From NCBI GenBank assembly GCA_020249145.1, contig JADCGF010000008.1, positions 35,085 through 99,084 of the forward strand: DNA of 64,000 bases. Reading direction: 5' to 3'. This document shows, in pieces, positions 17,458 through 26,199 of the stretch (positions within the stretch are counted from its first letter, which is position 1; each line of letters starts with the position of its first letter). The notes under the pieces are model-generated. The model saw only the letters and a list, made by a program, of their open reading frames with translations, was not told the origin of the DNA and ran no database searches. This DNA is from Roseomonas sp. (GTDB taxonomy: Bacteria > Pseudomonadota > Alphaproteobacteria > Acetobacterales > Acetobacteraceae). The position numbers and the translations under genes were made by a program.

Positions 17458-18141
17458 GTGTCACGCGCCGCCCGTCTGCTCGATCTACTGCAGCTCTTGC
17501 GGCAGCATCGGCGGCCGGTAAGTGGCGCGGCGCTGGCATCGGCACTCGGCATCAGCCTGCGTAGCCTGTATCGCGACATCGCCACACTGCAGGGACAGGG
17601 CGCTGAGATAAGCGGCGAAGCCGGCATTGGCTATGTTTTGCGTCCGGGCTTTCTGCTGCCGCCGCTGATGTTCCAGGAAGAAGAGATCGAAGCCCTGGCG
17701 CTTGGTCTGCGTTGGGTAGCGCAGCAGGGTGATCCGGTACTGGTCGAGGCCTCCCGCGTGGCACTGGCGAAGCTCGCGGGGGTTTTGCCGGTCGGGGTAC
17801 GAAGCGCGCTTGAGGAGTCGTCGCTTGTGGTGCCGCCGGCGGATCAGGCAGCCGTTGATCTATTGCCAACGCTGCGGCGCGCAATTCGTGCAGGCCGATG
17901 CCTGGTGCTGCGCTATCGCGACGAGCAGGGCAGGGAAACAGAGCGGCGCGTTTGGCCTTTCGGGCTTGTCTACTTCGATCAAGTACGCTTGCTGGCGGCG
18001 TGGTGCGAATTACGTGGCGACTTCCGCCATTTTCGCGCCGACCGCATCGCTGCCCTGACTGAAACAGGGGAGCGCTATCCACAACGACGCCAAGCGCTGC
18101 TGCAAAAATGGCAAGAAATTGAGTGCAAAGGCCCATTCTGA
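17458..18141 (+). CDS. WYL-domain HTH regulator (YafY family)
   Basis: A 227-residue regulator: a DeoR-like helix-turn-helix (ARLLDLLQLLRQHRRPVSGA, then ALGISLRSLYRDIATLQ) followed by a WYL ligand-binding domain (LRYRDEQGRETERRVWPFGLVYF, then WCELRGDFRHFRADRI). It begins at GTG 17458, three bases after the dehydrogenase stop. Immediately downstream is a perfect palindrome and then VOC and EVE genes, so it most likely controls those. The usual regulator/VOC pairing in this family supports that. The ligand is unknown. Confidence 0.88.
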   Translation: MSRAARLLDLLQLLRQHRRPVSGAALASALGISLRSLYRDIATLQGQGAEISGEAGIGYVLRPGFLLPPLMFQEEEIEALALGLRWVAQQGDPVLVEASRVALAKLAGVLPVGVRSALEESSLVVPPADQAAVDLLPTLRRAIRAGRCLVLRYRDEQGRETERRVWPFGLVYFDQVRLLAAWCELRGDFRHFRADRIAALTETGERYPQRRQALLQKWQEIECKGPF

Positions 18142-18147
18142 AGACTG

Positions 18148-18164
18148 CTGACAGAATCTGTCAG
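18148..18164. promoter_or_regulatory. Perfect 8-1-8 palindrome, likely operator of the WYL regulator
   Basis: CTGACAGA-A-TCTGTCAG lies between the regulator stop (18141) and the VOC start (18206). The arms are perfectly complementary, and the site sits where a promoter for the VOC-EVE pair must be. No T-run follows it, so a terminator is unlikely. Confidence 0.65.
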
Positions 18165-18205
18165 TGGCAGCGATTAGCTTGGACCTCCATCAAAGGAGGA
18201 ACCCG

Positions 18206-18568
18206 ATGGCTGAACCCAATTTTACCGTGCTTTATGTGACGGATGTTTCGGCAAGCACAGAATTCTACACAGAACTGCTGGGTCGCCCGCCAGTCGAAGC
18301 ATCGCCTGGTTTCGCCCTCTTCGCCTTGAAAAGCGGCATGATGCTGGGTCTTTGGCGGCGTTCGGAGGTGCAGCCCCCGCCAGCCGATCCAGGCGGTAGC
18401 GAATTGTCATTCCAAGTAGCGGATCCGGCGGCGGTTATCGCGTTGCATGCGGAATGGATGGCGCGTGGTCTCAGCATCATTCTGGCGCCAGCCAAGATGG
18501 ATTTTGGCTTTACCTTTCTCGCATGCGACCCGGATCGGCATCGGCTGCGGGTCTTCGCCGAGCCATGA
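18206..18568 (+). CDS. VOC (glyoxalase/bleomycin-resistance-like) family protein
   Basis: A 120-residue VOC-fold protein. It begins NFTVLYVTDVSASTEFYTEL, has the middle strand FALFALKSGMMLGLW and ends FTFLACDPDRHRLRVFAEP, matching the two beta-alpha-beta-beta-beta modules. ATG 18206 has a strong AAAGGAGGA before it; the longer upstream frame begins inside the operator. Its stop overlaps the EVE gene start (ATGA). Regulation by the upstream WYL regulator through the palindrome is likely. Substrate unknown. Confidence 0.88.
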   Translation: MAEPNFTVLYVTDVSASTEFYTELLGRPPVEASPGFALFALKSGMMLGLWRRSEVQPPPADPGGSELSFQVADPAAVIALHAEWMARGLSIILAPAKMDFGFTFLACDPDRHRLRVFAEP

Positions 18569-19020
18569 ATCGCGGTTGGATCGCCGTGGCCTGCGCCGAT
18601 CATGTCGCTTTGGGCGTGGCGGGCGGCTTCATGCAGGTCTGCCACGGCAAGGCGGCACCTCTGCGCCGCATGCGTCCCGGGGATTATGTCGCCTATTATT
18701 CCCCTACCCAAGCGTTCCGAGCTCGCCAATCGCTACGAGCCTTCACCGCCATAGGCGTTATTGGGGATTCAGAACCCTATTGCTTCGATATGGGCGCCGG
18801 ATTTCAGCCATGGCGGCGGAATGTGGATTGGCTGGCCAGTCAACCTGCAGATATCCGCCCTCTATTGGGAAAGCTGGAATTCACCGCCGGTCGCGGTTCC
18901 GCCTGGGGCTTCCCATTACGCTTCGGGGTCTTGGCGGTGAGCGATGCAGATATCAGCGTGATTGGTGCGGCAATGAAAGCCTTACTGCAAGCTGCCAAAA
19001 CAGACGCGCCGCAAGGGTGA
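18565..19020 (+). CDS. EVE domain-containing protein
   Basis: A 151-residue EVE (PUA-like) protein: NRGWIAVACADHVALGVAGGF at the N-terminus, MRPGDYVAYYSPT (the conserved GD.. strand), FTAIGVIGD and a C-terminal LRFGVLAVSDADISVIGAAM. EVE domains bind modified bases in nucleic acids. ATG 18565 overlaps the VOC stop (ATGA), so the longer upstream frame is rejected. A VOC/EVE pair behind a WYL regulator suggests a small stress or base-damage response, but that is inference. Confidence 0.82.
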   Translation: MNRGWIAVACADHVALGVAGGFMQVCHGKAAPLRRMRPGDYVAYYSPTQAFRARQSLRAFTAIGVIGDSEPYCFDMGAGFQPWRRNVDWLASQPADIRPLLGKLEFTAGRGSAWGFPLRFGVLAVSDADISVIGAAMKALLQAAKTDAPQG

Positions 19021-19034
19021 GTTAAGCATCGACA

Positions 19035-20747
19035 TTAGCCCCCCCGCCCCGCCCGCAACAACCGCCCCGGCAGCGCGCCAGTCGCAACCCCATCGCGATA
19101 GGTCACTTCGCCATTCACGATAGTCGCAACATAACCATCAGCCTTTTGCAGCAGCCGACGCCCACCCGCCGGCAAATCGCGCACCATGCGCGGCGCTTGC
19201 AGCTTGAGCGCGGCGAAATCAATCACGTTCGCATCAGCCTTCATGCCGGCGCGCAAAACGCCACGATCATGCAACCCGGCAGCGCGCGCGGTGTCTGACG
19301 TCAGGCGGCGGATCATTTCCTGAACGGGGAATACCGCTTCCTTCGCATCGCGCGCCCAATAGGAAAGCAGGAAGGTCGGGAAGGACCCGTCCGAGATAAA
19401 GCCCACATGCGCGCCGCCATCAGAAAGCCCGGCGATGGCATTGGGATGGCGGAGACACTCCGCGCTTGCTGAAAGCGTGTAATCGGCGAAATTCGTGAGT
19501 GGCGCAAAGATAAAGCCGCGCCCATCATCAGCGATCAGCAGATCATAAGCGACTTCCTCGGCCTTCCGCCCTTCCCGCGCAGCCATGGCGGCGATGGAAG
19601 CCGAAGCCGGCGGCGCATAATCCGGCGGATCGCCGAAGGGGAACATGCGTTCAAAAGCCAGCCTGGAGATCAGCGGGAAATTGCTGCCCGCAATACGATC
19701 TTCCGAAAGAATGCGCGCGCGTCGGCCCGGTTCCGCCATGGCAGCGGCACGCTCAACCGCGGGCAGATGGGCGATTTCCTTGTAGCTCGGGCAGCCGGAA
19801 AACGGGTTCTGGCTGCCTTCCAAGCCCAGCAGAATGCCAATGGGGCGCGGCGGAAACACCGGGCGGATCGGCAGGCCGGCCGCCGCCGCGCCATCGGAAA
19901 GGTCCAGCAATTCCTTCCAGGCTTCCGTGCGGTCATGCCGCGCCGTCAGCGAGAACACCACCGGTTGACCTGTCGCTTCCACCACGCGGCGCACCATGGC
20001 GAATTCAGTGGCGGGATCAGGCGTGTTCCAATCGGAAACCAGTTCCAGCAAGCCGCCGCCGCCATCGCGCAAGCCTTGCGCCAGGCCACGCAGCTCATCT
20101 TCCTGCGCGCGCAGTGTGGGTGTCGGGTCGCCCTTCAGCGTCTTGTGGCTGATGGTGCGGGAAGTGGAAACGCCAAAGGCACCTGCCCGCACCGCATCGG
20201 CGGTAATGGCGCGCATGGCGGCGATATCCGCCTGATTGGCGTTTTCCAAATTCAGCGCGCGTTCGCCCATCACATGCACACGCACCGCGCCATGTGGCAG
20301 CAGGGCGCAAATATCCATATCCCGCGGACGCGCGGCCAAAGCATCCAGATATTCGGGGAAGCTTTCCCAAGCCCAGTTCAGCCCCTCATGCAAAATTGGG
20401 CCGGGAATGTCTTCCACGCCTTCCATCAATTCGATCAGCTTGTCGCGATCCGCCGCGCGGCAGGGTGCAAAACCAACGCCGCAATTGCCCATCACCGCCG
20501 TCGTCACGCCATGCCAGGCGGAAGGTGCCAAATGGGAATCCCACACCGCCTGCCCATCATAATGCGTGTGGATATCAACAAAGCCCGGCGTCACCAGCTT
20601 GCCGCGCGCGTCAATTTCTGTCGCGCCGCGTTCCGGCACCTGGCCAATGGCGGTAATGCGCCCGCCGGCCATGGCGACATCCGCCTCAAACGGCGCAGCC
20701 CCTGTGCCATCCACCACAACGCCGCCACGGATTACGATATCGGTCAT
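19035..20747 (-). CDS. Amidohydrolase, N-acyl-D-amino-acid deacylase family
   Basis: A 570-residue metal-dependent hydrolase. The N-terminal beta-sandwich (DIVIRGGVVVDGTGA) leads to the metal motif VTPGFVDIHTHYDGQ. VMGNCGVGFAPC carries the family cysteine ligand, and GLSDGGAHVGFISDG the C-terminal Asp/His. The end (AGMKADANVIDFAALKL) is the usual composite domain. Members hydrolyse N-acyl-D-amino acids or related amides; the exact substrate is open. A second amidohydrolase gene lies just upstream on the same strand, 63 bases away. Confidence 0.88.
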   Translation of the reverse strand: MTDIVIRGGVVVDGTGAAPFEADVAMAGGRITAIGQVPERGATEIDARGKLVTPGFVDIHTHYDGQAVWDSHLAPSAWHGVTTAVMGNCGVGFAPCRAADRDKLIELMEGVEDIPGPILHEGLNWAWESFPEYLDALAARPRDMDICALLPHGAVRVHVMGERALNLENANQADIAAMRAITADAVRAGAFGVSTSRTISHKTLKGDPTPTLRAQEDELRGLAQGLRDGGGGLLELVSDWNTPDPATEFAMVRRVVEATGQPVVFSLTARHDRTEAWKELLDLSDGAAAAGLPIRPVFPPRPIGILLGLEGSQNPFSGCPSYKEIAHLPAVERAAAMAEPGRRARILSEDRIAGSNFPLISRLAFERMFPFGDPPDYAPPASASIAAMAAREGRKAEEVAYDLLIADDGRGFIFAPLTNFADYTLSASAECLRHPNAIAGLSDGGAHVGFISDGSFPTFLLSYWARDAKEAVFPVQEMIRRLTSDTARAAGLHDRGVLRAGMKADANVIDFAALKLQAPRMVRDLPAGGRRLLQKADGYVATIVNGEVTYRDGVATGALPGRLLRAGRGG

Positions 20748-20810
20748 GGGTAGGTTCCTTTTCCACCAAGGGTGAGTTCACGATGATTGAAGCCCCTGCC
20801 AGGGCGCGTT

Positions 20811-22244
20811 TCAAGACCAATGAAAAGTGGGGGGCGCGATTTTCTCCGCCGTGCGATGCGCCCAATCCTGCTGTGGCACCTTGGCCACCAGGCGCTGCTG
20901 AGCTTCATGCAAATGTTCGGCGGCCTGGCGATAATCCATGGTCAGTACCTCGCCATTTTCCACCACCTTGCGGCCATCCACGAATACCGCCTTCAAGGCG
21001 CGGTCACCCGCCGCATAGATCAAGCTGCGGATGGGGTCATAGGCCGGGCGGATCATGGGGTGGGTGATATCCACCAGCGAGAAATCCGCCTTGCAGCCCA
21101 CGGCAAGTCGCCCGATATCGTCGCGCCCCAGCGCCAGCGCACCACCAATGGTCGCAGCATTGAATAAATCCTTGGTGCGTAACGTGCGCGGCGAATTGGC
21201 CTGGGTGCGCGCAATATGCGCGGCCAAGCGCATTTCATCCAGCATATTATGCGGATAGGTATCCGTGCCGATCCCCATATTCACGCCATTTCGCATGTAA
21301 CGCCCAAGATCACGCAAAGCGATACCGCGACGCGCAAAAACCGTTGGGCAATGCGCAACTGTGGTGCCGGTTTCCGCCAACCGCTTCAGATCGGTTTCCG
21401 TATGCCAGCGCGTGGAAGGATGATCATCCAGAAAAATCCCATGGCCGATGATCGCGCGTTCGCCGAGCAGCCCGAGCGAATCAAGCCAGCCAATCGGCGT
21501 TGTGCCATGCCGGCGCGTGATTTCATGGAACTCCACCACGGATTGCGCCGCATGCACCTGCCAGGAAAGCCCGCGCTTATTGGCCTCAGCCCGGCTATCC
21601 TTCAAAAGCCCGGCCGAGCAGGTATCAATCTGCGCTGGCACCACCATGCCGAAAAGCCGGCCGCATTCATGCTGCTCGGCACGTTCGACCAGGCGCAGCG
21701 CTTCTTCCATCGCCTTCTCGCCGGCTTTTTCGTCCCATTCATATTCAACCACATGGCCATTCTTGGTGTACCAGCGGGCCGAGCGGAACATCGGCGCCAC
21801 GCAAACCCGCATGCCTGCTTCCGCCAGCAAATCCAACCAGCCCGGATGTGCCATGGAAAGATCAGCCAGCGTCGTCACGCCCGAAAGCAGCAATTCGGAA
21901 AGCGCCACACGCACGCAATGCGGCACCGCTTCCGCATCCGCACGGAAGATCGGCATGTATTCGTAAAGCGAGGAATTATAGAGCCCCGGTGAGCCGATCT
22001 CATCCAGAAAGCCCTTATTCATCGGCTCACTGGATGGGTGAGAATGGATATTCACCAGACCTGGCATGATCATCAGGCCCTTGCCATCCATCACCTCATC
22101 AGCGGGGCCTTCATAATGCCGGCCGACAAAACGCAGCACGCCATCGGTGAAGGCCATATCCGCATCGGGCAGATAGGTGTGGGATTTCTCGGACGCATCC
22201 CAGGCGACAATCAGATCGGCCTTGCGGATCAGGGTGGTGGGCAT
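20811..22244 (-). CDS. Amidohydrolase of the cytosine deaminase / chlorohydrolase (ATZ-TRZ) family
   Basis: A 477-residue metal-dependent deaminase or hydrolase. MPGLVNIHSHPSSEP provides the HxH metal pair near residue 68. Further ligands are the His in LSWQVHAAQS, the His in IIGHGIFLDD and the Asp in MGIGTDTYPHNMLDEMR. The end (GCKADFSLVDITHP) is the composite domain. Relatives deaminate purines, pyrimidines or triazines. Given the urate genes elsewhere in the window a nitrogen-heterocycle substrate is plausible, but nothing here proves it. Confidence 0.88.
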   Translation of the reverse strand: MPTTLIRKADLIVAWDASEKSHTYLPDADMAFTDGVLRFVGRHYEGPADEVMDGKGLMIMPGLVNIHSHPSSEPMNKGFLDEIGSPGLYNSSLYEYMPIFRADAEAVPHCVRVALSELLLSGVTTLADLSMAHPGWLDLLAEAGMRVCVAPMFRSARWYTKNGHVVEYEWDEKAGEKAMEEALRLVERAEQHECGRLFGMVVPAQIDTCSAGLLKDSRAEANKRGLSWQVHAAQSVVEFHEITRRHGTTPIGWLDSLGLLGERAIIGHGIFLDDHPSTRWHTETDLKRLAETGTTVAHCPTVFARRGIALRDLGRYMRNGVNMGIGTDTYPHNMLDEMRLAAHIARTQANSPRTLRTKDLFNAATIGGALALGRDDIGRLAVGCKADFSLVDITHPMIRPAYDPIRSLIYAAGDRALKAVFVDGRKVVENGEVLTMDYRQAAEHLHEAQQRLVAKVPQQDWAHRTAEKIAPPTFHWS

Positions 22245-22331
22245 GGGGGCATTCTCCCGACGGCTTTATTGGGCAAGCATAGAGTGATCAGCCCCGCCAA
22301 GTCACGCGGCGCAAAGCTTGTGGGCGATACT

Positions 22332-24212
22332 CTAACGCGGAGAAGGCGCTCTATCGCTGCTGGCGCTTTCCAGGATTTCGCGGAACAGCCGCGCGGGCAA
22401 GCCGCCGCCCGCGACATTATCCATCGGCACGCCATCATCATTGCCAAGCCAAACGCCCATCACAAGGCCGCCACTGATGCCGATGAACCAGGCGTCGCGA
22501 TATTCCTGGGTAGTGCCAGTCTTGCCGATAACGCTCCGGCCAGGGATGGCCGCTGCGCGCCCCGTCCCGCGCGCCACCACGGCTGCCATCATGCTGCGCA
22601 TAGCTTCCATATGTTCAGGCGAAAAGGCGCGTTCGGGCTGAGGCCGCGGCAAGGGCCATGGCCGCCCTTCAGCCTGCACCTGCGCGACGCCAAAAGGCTC
22701 CACACGAAAGCCGCCATTTGCAAAAGGCGCGTAAGCCGCTACCAGATCAAGCAAAGCCACTTCGCCGGTGCCAAGCGCGATTGTTGCATCGCGCGGGAAA
22801 GGACCATCAAGCCCTGCGCGCCGCGCCGCTTCCGCCACCTTGCGATGCCCGCCGACGCGCTGCATCAGCCGCACGGCCGAGGTATTCACGCTTTGCGCCA
22901 AAGCCTCCTCCACCGTGATTTCACCGCGCGCGCGCCATTGCCCATTGCTTGGTGACCAGCCTCCAAGATTAAGCGTCGTATCTGCAACCATATCCTGCGT
23001 GCCAAGCCCGGCTTCCAGCGCGGCAAGGAAGATGAAGGGCTTGAAAGCGCTGCCGGGCTGGCGCCGCGCCTGGGTGGCGCGGTTGAAGGGGCTATTGCGG
23101 TAATCCTTGCCGCCCGCCATGGCACGCACCGCACCGGTTGCGGCATCCATCGCGACCACGGCGCCCTGGAATACCCCGGCCCGGGCGCCCGGCCCGGCCA
23201 GGATGGCGTCAATCCGCGCCTCGGCGGCGGCTTGCAGCACGGGGTCAAGCGTGCTGCGCAATACCAGGTCAGCATTGCCAGGCGCGCGGCCCGCCATGCC
23301 ATCCTGAACCCAATCGGCGAACCAGCCGGCATCGCGTGAAGGTGCCGGCGCGAATTGAATGGCCTCGGCTGCCTGCAAGGCCTGGGTCGCTGTCAGCGCG
23401 CCGGTTTCGGTCATGGCGGTCAGTACTTCCAAGGCGCGCGCCAGTGCCGCCCCTTGATTGACGCGCGGATTGAGGCGTGAGGGCGATTTGGGCAGCCCTG
23501 CCAGCACCGCCGCCTGTCCCGGCGTCAGCCGCCGTGCCGAAACGCCAAAGTAAAGCCGCGCCGCCGCATCCACGCCATAGGTGCCGGCACCGAGATAGAC
23601 GCGGTTCAAATAAATCTCCAGCAATTCATCCTTGCTGAAACGCTGTTCCAGCCAAAAGGCCAGCATGGCTTCCTGTGCCTTGCGCTTCAGGCTGCGTTCC
23701 GGCGTCAGGAACAGGTTCTTCGCCAATTGTTGCGTGAGCGTTGACCCCCCCTGCACCACGCGGCCCGAGGTGAAATTGGCATGCACCGCGCGCACCAGCC
23801 CGATCGGGTCTATGCCCCAATGGTCGCGAAAGCGCCGATCCTCAATAGCGATGAAGGCCGCCGGCAGATGCGCCGGCATGTGGCGCAGCCGGAGTGTTTC
23901 CCCATATAAATCACCATTGGTAGCCAGCAGCTTGCCGTCCGAGGCCAGTAGCGTGGTGGACGGCCGGCGCGTTGTGGCCAGCGCCGATTCCGGGCGCGGC
24001 AAATCCCAGGCCAGGGCGATCAAAACCAGCGAAGCCGCGATCAGCCCCCAGATCGTCGCGAGGAAACCAAAGCGCAGCAGCACCCAGCGCCGCCGCGGAC
24101 GCGCCGCGGGGCGAGAGGGGGGGGCGGAAAGACACGCGCCGAGAGCCTCTCTGGCCGGGCTGCGGGGGGGCGCGCCGCGACCTTGGGAGGGTTTGGCCGA
24201 TGCTCGGGCCAT
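22332..24212 (-). CDS. Class A penicillin-binding protein (PBP1A-like transglycosylase/transpeptidase)
   Basis: A bifunctional peptidoglycan synthase of 626 residues. After a basic cytoplasmic tail and one membrane anchor (RFGFLATIWGLIAASLVLIA) comes the GT51 domain with AIEDRRFRDHWGID and GGSTLTQQLAKNLFL, then KRKAQEAMLAFWLEQRFSK. The transpeptidase has SxxK (PGSAFKPF), SxN (QSVNTSAVRL) and KTG (IGKTGTTQEYRDAWF). ATG 24212 (MARASAKPSQG) is preferred to the longer open frame. It is shorter than typical PBP1A (about 750-850), lacking an obvious inserted OB-like domain. Confidence 0.92.
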   Translation of the reverse strand: MARASAKPSQGRGAPPRSPAREALGACLSAPPSRPAARPRRRWVLLRFGFLATIWGLIAASLVLIALAWDLPRPESALATTRRPSTTLLASDGKLLATNGDLYGETLRLRHMPAHLPAAFIAIEDRRFRDHWGIDPIGLVRAVHANFTSGRVVQGGSTLTQQLAKNLFLTPERSLKRKAQEAMLAFWLEQRFSKDELLEIYLNRVYLGAGTYGVDAAARLYFGVSARRLTPGQAAVLAGLPKSPSRLNPRVNQGAALARALEVLTAMTETGALTATQALQAAEAIQFAPAPSRDAGWFADWVQDGMAGRAPGNADLVLRSTLDPVLQAAAEARIDAILAGPGARAGVFQGAVVAMDAATGAVRAMAGGKDYRNSPFNRATQARRQPGSAFKPFIFLAALEAGLGTQDMVADTTLNLGGWSPSNGQWRARGEITVEEALAQSVNTSAVRLMQRVGGHRKVAEAARRAGLDGPFPRDATIALGTGEVALLDLVAAYAPFANGGFRVEPFGVAQVQAEGRPWPLPRPQPERAFSPEHMEAMRSMMAAVVARGTGRAAAIPGRSVIGKTGTTQEYRDAWFIGISGGLVMGVWLGNDDGVPMDNVAGGGLPARLFREILESASSDRAPSPR

Positions 24213-24306
24213 GAGCGTGCTTATCACACCGGCCCCTGCGGCGAAACAGTGATTGACGGGGCAGCGCAAGCCCCGGAACATCGGGCGAGTTACAGGAGCG
24301 CCAGGC

Positions 24307-25461
24307 TTGGCAATTTCTCGCGGTATTTGGGTGATTGGCGCGGCGGTCTTCACCATTGGTTTTTCGACAACCCTCGCCATGCCCTTATTCACCACCTATG
24401 CGGCGCGGGATGGCCAGGGCGCAGGCGGGCTTTCCGCCGCTTTCATTGCCTATGCGGCGAGTGCGATCATCTCCGCGCCACTGCTGGGCGGCATGTCGGA
24501 CCGCATTGGGCGCAAGCCTTGCATTCTGGCCGCGCTGACGCTGACCATTTGCGGCACGATTGCGCTGATCACCGCGCCCGGCTTGGCGGCGCTGGCCTTC
24601 GCGCGCGGCATGCAGGGCTTGGCGGTGGGCTTGCTGGCCGGTGGCGCAACGGCCTGGGCGGCGGAATTGGCCGAGGGGCCGGAAGCCGGGCGACGCGCAG
24701 CGCAGGTGACCACGCTTGCGAGTGCAAGCGGCTTTGCCGCCGGCGGCATCGCCACCATGGCGGCTATTGAAATCTTCGGCGCCATCGAACCACCACTGAC
24801 CTTCTGGCTGCATATGACGGCGCTGGCGACGATTTTTCTGTTGGTGCTGTTCCTGCCGGAAACCAAAACCCCGGCGCGCGTGGCATGGCTGCGCATGCCA
24901 AGTTTTCCGCGCAGCACTTTGCCCCTTTCGCTGAGCATGCTGGCGGCCTGGGCAGTGACGGGCACGGTGATCACTGCCGTACCGACAGCGCTGACCGAAG
25001 CCGGCTATCCGCGCATGGGGCCGCTTGCGGTGTGCTTCATGATCTTAGTCGGGGCTTTGGTGCAGCAATTGATGGCGCAGATTGCCGCGCGGCGGTTGGT
25101 GCTGCTTGGCTTGCCAGTGCTGGTGCTTGGCGCGGGTTTGGTCATGTGGGGCACGCTGCATGCCGCGTTATGGTCGCTGCTTTTGGGTGGCGCGCTGGTG
25201 GGCAGCGCGGCGTATGGGTTTTTGTACATTGGCGGGCTGGCGGGGGTTTCCGAGAAAGCGGGCCTCGATCGCGCCCGCGCGGCGGCAGGCGTTTTCCTGG
25301 TGGCGCATATCGGCTTTTGCATCCCCCCGCTGATGGCGGGCTTCGCCATGGATGCCTTTGGCGCTGGCGCGACGCTTACCGTTTTCTGGCTATTGCTGGC
25401 GAGTTTCGCGGTAAGCCTCATGTGGGCGCTGCGCGGCGCTGGTGAGGCCAAAGCCGGTTAA
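24307..25461 (+). CDS. MFS transporter
   Basis: A polytopic carrier of 384 residues with about twelve helices. The MFS loop 2-3 motif GGMSDRIGRKP appears near residue 62. The frame could begin at TTG 24253, but TTG 24307 (LAISRGIWVIGAAVF) follows an AGGAG by eight bases and starts just before the first helix, so it is preferred. It is divergent from the PBP gene with 94 bases between. Substrate unknown; the general fold resembles drug or metabolite exporters. Confidence 0.88.
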   Translation: MAISRGIWVIGAAVFTIGFSTTLAMPLFTTYAARDGQGAGGLSAAFIAYAASAIISAPLLGGMSDRIGRKPCILAALTLTICGTIALITAPGLAALAFARGMQGLAVGLLAGGATAWAAELAEGPEAGRRAAQVTTLASASGFAAGGIATMAAIEIFGAIEPPLTFWLHMTALATIFLLVLFLPETKTPARVAWLRMPSFPRSTLPLSLSMLAAWAVTGTVITAVPTALTEAGYPRMGPLAVCFMILVGALVQQLMAQIAARRLVLLGLPVLVLGAGLVMWGTLHAALWSLLLGGALVGSAAYGFLYIGGLAGVSEKAGLDRARAAAGVFLVAHIGFCIPPLMAGFAMDAFGAGATLTVFWLLLASFAVSLMWALRGAGEAKAG

Positions 25462-25500
25462 GGGACGCCAAGGAAGCACCAAGGCCGCTCGCACTATCGG

Positions 25501-25529
25501 TTGCAGAAAGTAGTGCAATTCACTATATT
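25501..25529 (+). promoter_or_regulatory. Promoter with palindromic operator for the Phd-VapC locus
   Basis: A near-consensus promoter: -35 TTGCAG (25501-25506), 17-base spacer, -10 TATATT (25524-25529). The inverted repeat TAGTG-CAATT-CACTA (25511-25525) lies inside the spacer and touches the -10, an ideal place for antitoxin repression. The antitoxin ATG at 25536 is about where transcription would begin, so the message may be leaderless. Confidence 0.7.
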
Positions 25530-25535
25530 TATGCC

Positions 25536-25778
25536 ATGGATCAGATCATCTCAGCCGCTGAGGCAAACCGCGCCTTTTCCCGCCTGCTGCGCGAAGTTCG
25601 CGAAGAAGGCAGGCGCTTTGTGGTCACATCCCATGGCGAGCAGGTTGCCCAGATCGGGCCTTGCAGCGCCGCCGAAGCAGGCCGCAAATCCGCGCGAGAG
25701 ACCTTGCTGGCGCGCCTTCAGACGCAACCCGTTCAGAACATAGGCCGCTGGAGCCGCGACGCATTGTACGAGCGCTGA
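25536..25778 (+). CDS. Type II toxin-antitoxin antitoxin, Phd/YefM family
   Basis: An 80-residue Phd/YefM antitoxin: DQIISAAEANRAFSRLLREV forms the dimerisation and DNA-binding fold, FVVTSHGEQVAQIGP is the characteristic hairpin, and the Arg-rich C-terminal helix (RWSRDALYER) would wrap the toxin. It is immediately followed by a VapC-like toxin ORF that carries a stop codon. No Shine-Dalgarno is visible before its ATG, which fits the leaderless promoter. It appears intact. Confidence 0.88.
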   Translation: MDQIISAAEANRAFSRLLREVREEGRRFVVTSHGEQVAQIGPCSAAEAGRKSARETLLARLQTQPVQNIGRWSRDALYER

Positions 25779-25779
25779 A

Positions 25780-26199
25780 ATGCGCGTCGCATTCGACACC
25801 AATATCCTTGCCTATGCCTAAGGCGTGAATGGCCAGGCGCGCAAGGATGCGGCGCTCAGGATATTGCAGGAATTCGGGGAGCATGAAGTGATGCTTCCCG
25901 TTCAGGCTCTTGGCGAATTATTTGTTGTGCTGACGCGCAAGGCAAAGCGCGAGGCAGCGGAAGTGCGTAGCGCCTTGCTTGGTTGGTCTGATAGTTTTGC
26001 GATGATCGAGACAACGCCGGATGTGATTGTCGAGGCGATGGAATTGGTAACCACCCATCGCCTCAGCTTTTGGGATTCCGTGATGCTCGCCGCGGCAGCG
26101 CAGGCTGGATGCCGCTTCCTGCTTTCCGAGGACATGCAGGATGGCTTTACCTGGCGTGGGGTGACGGTGCGAAACCCCTTCAGCGATACGCCAATTTAA
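25780..26199 (+). pseudogene. VapC-like PIN-domain toxin interrupted by a nonsense codon
   Basis: From ATG 25780 the frame reads MRVAFDTNILAYA, then TAA (25819-25821), then resumes GVNGQARKDAALRILQEFG to the stop at 26199. Removing the stop gives a normal PIN toxin of about 139 residues: the first catalytic Asp in FDTN, a Glu in VQALGELFVVL and the C-terminal acidic pair in LSFWDSVMLAAAAQAGCRFLLSEDMQDG. In PIN proteins the residue at the stop is often Glu (AYAEG), so a GAA to TAA change is likely. Translation from GTG 25825 would lack the first catalytic Asp, so the toxin is presumably inactive. A sequencing error cannot be excluded. Confidence 0.85.

Noticed and set aside
25825..26199. VapC toxin starting at GTG 25825 as an ordinary intact gene
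   Set aside because: It would lack the first catalytic Asp and first strand, which are present just upstream before an in-frame TAA, so a nonsense mutation is the better reading.
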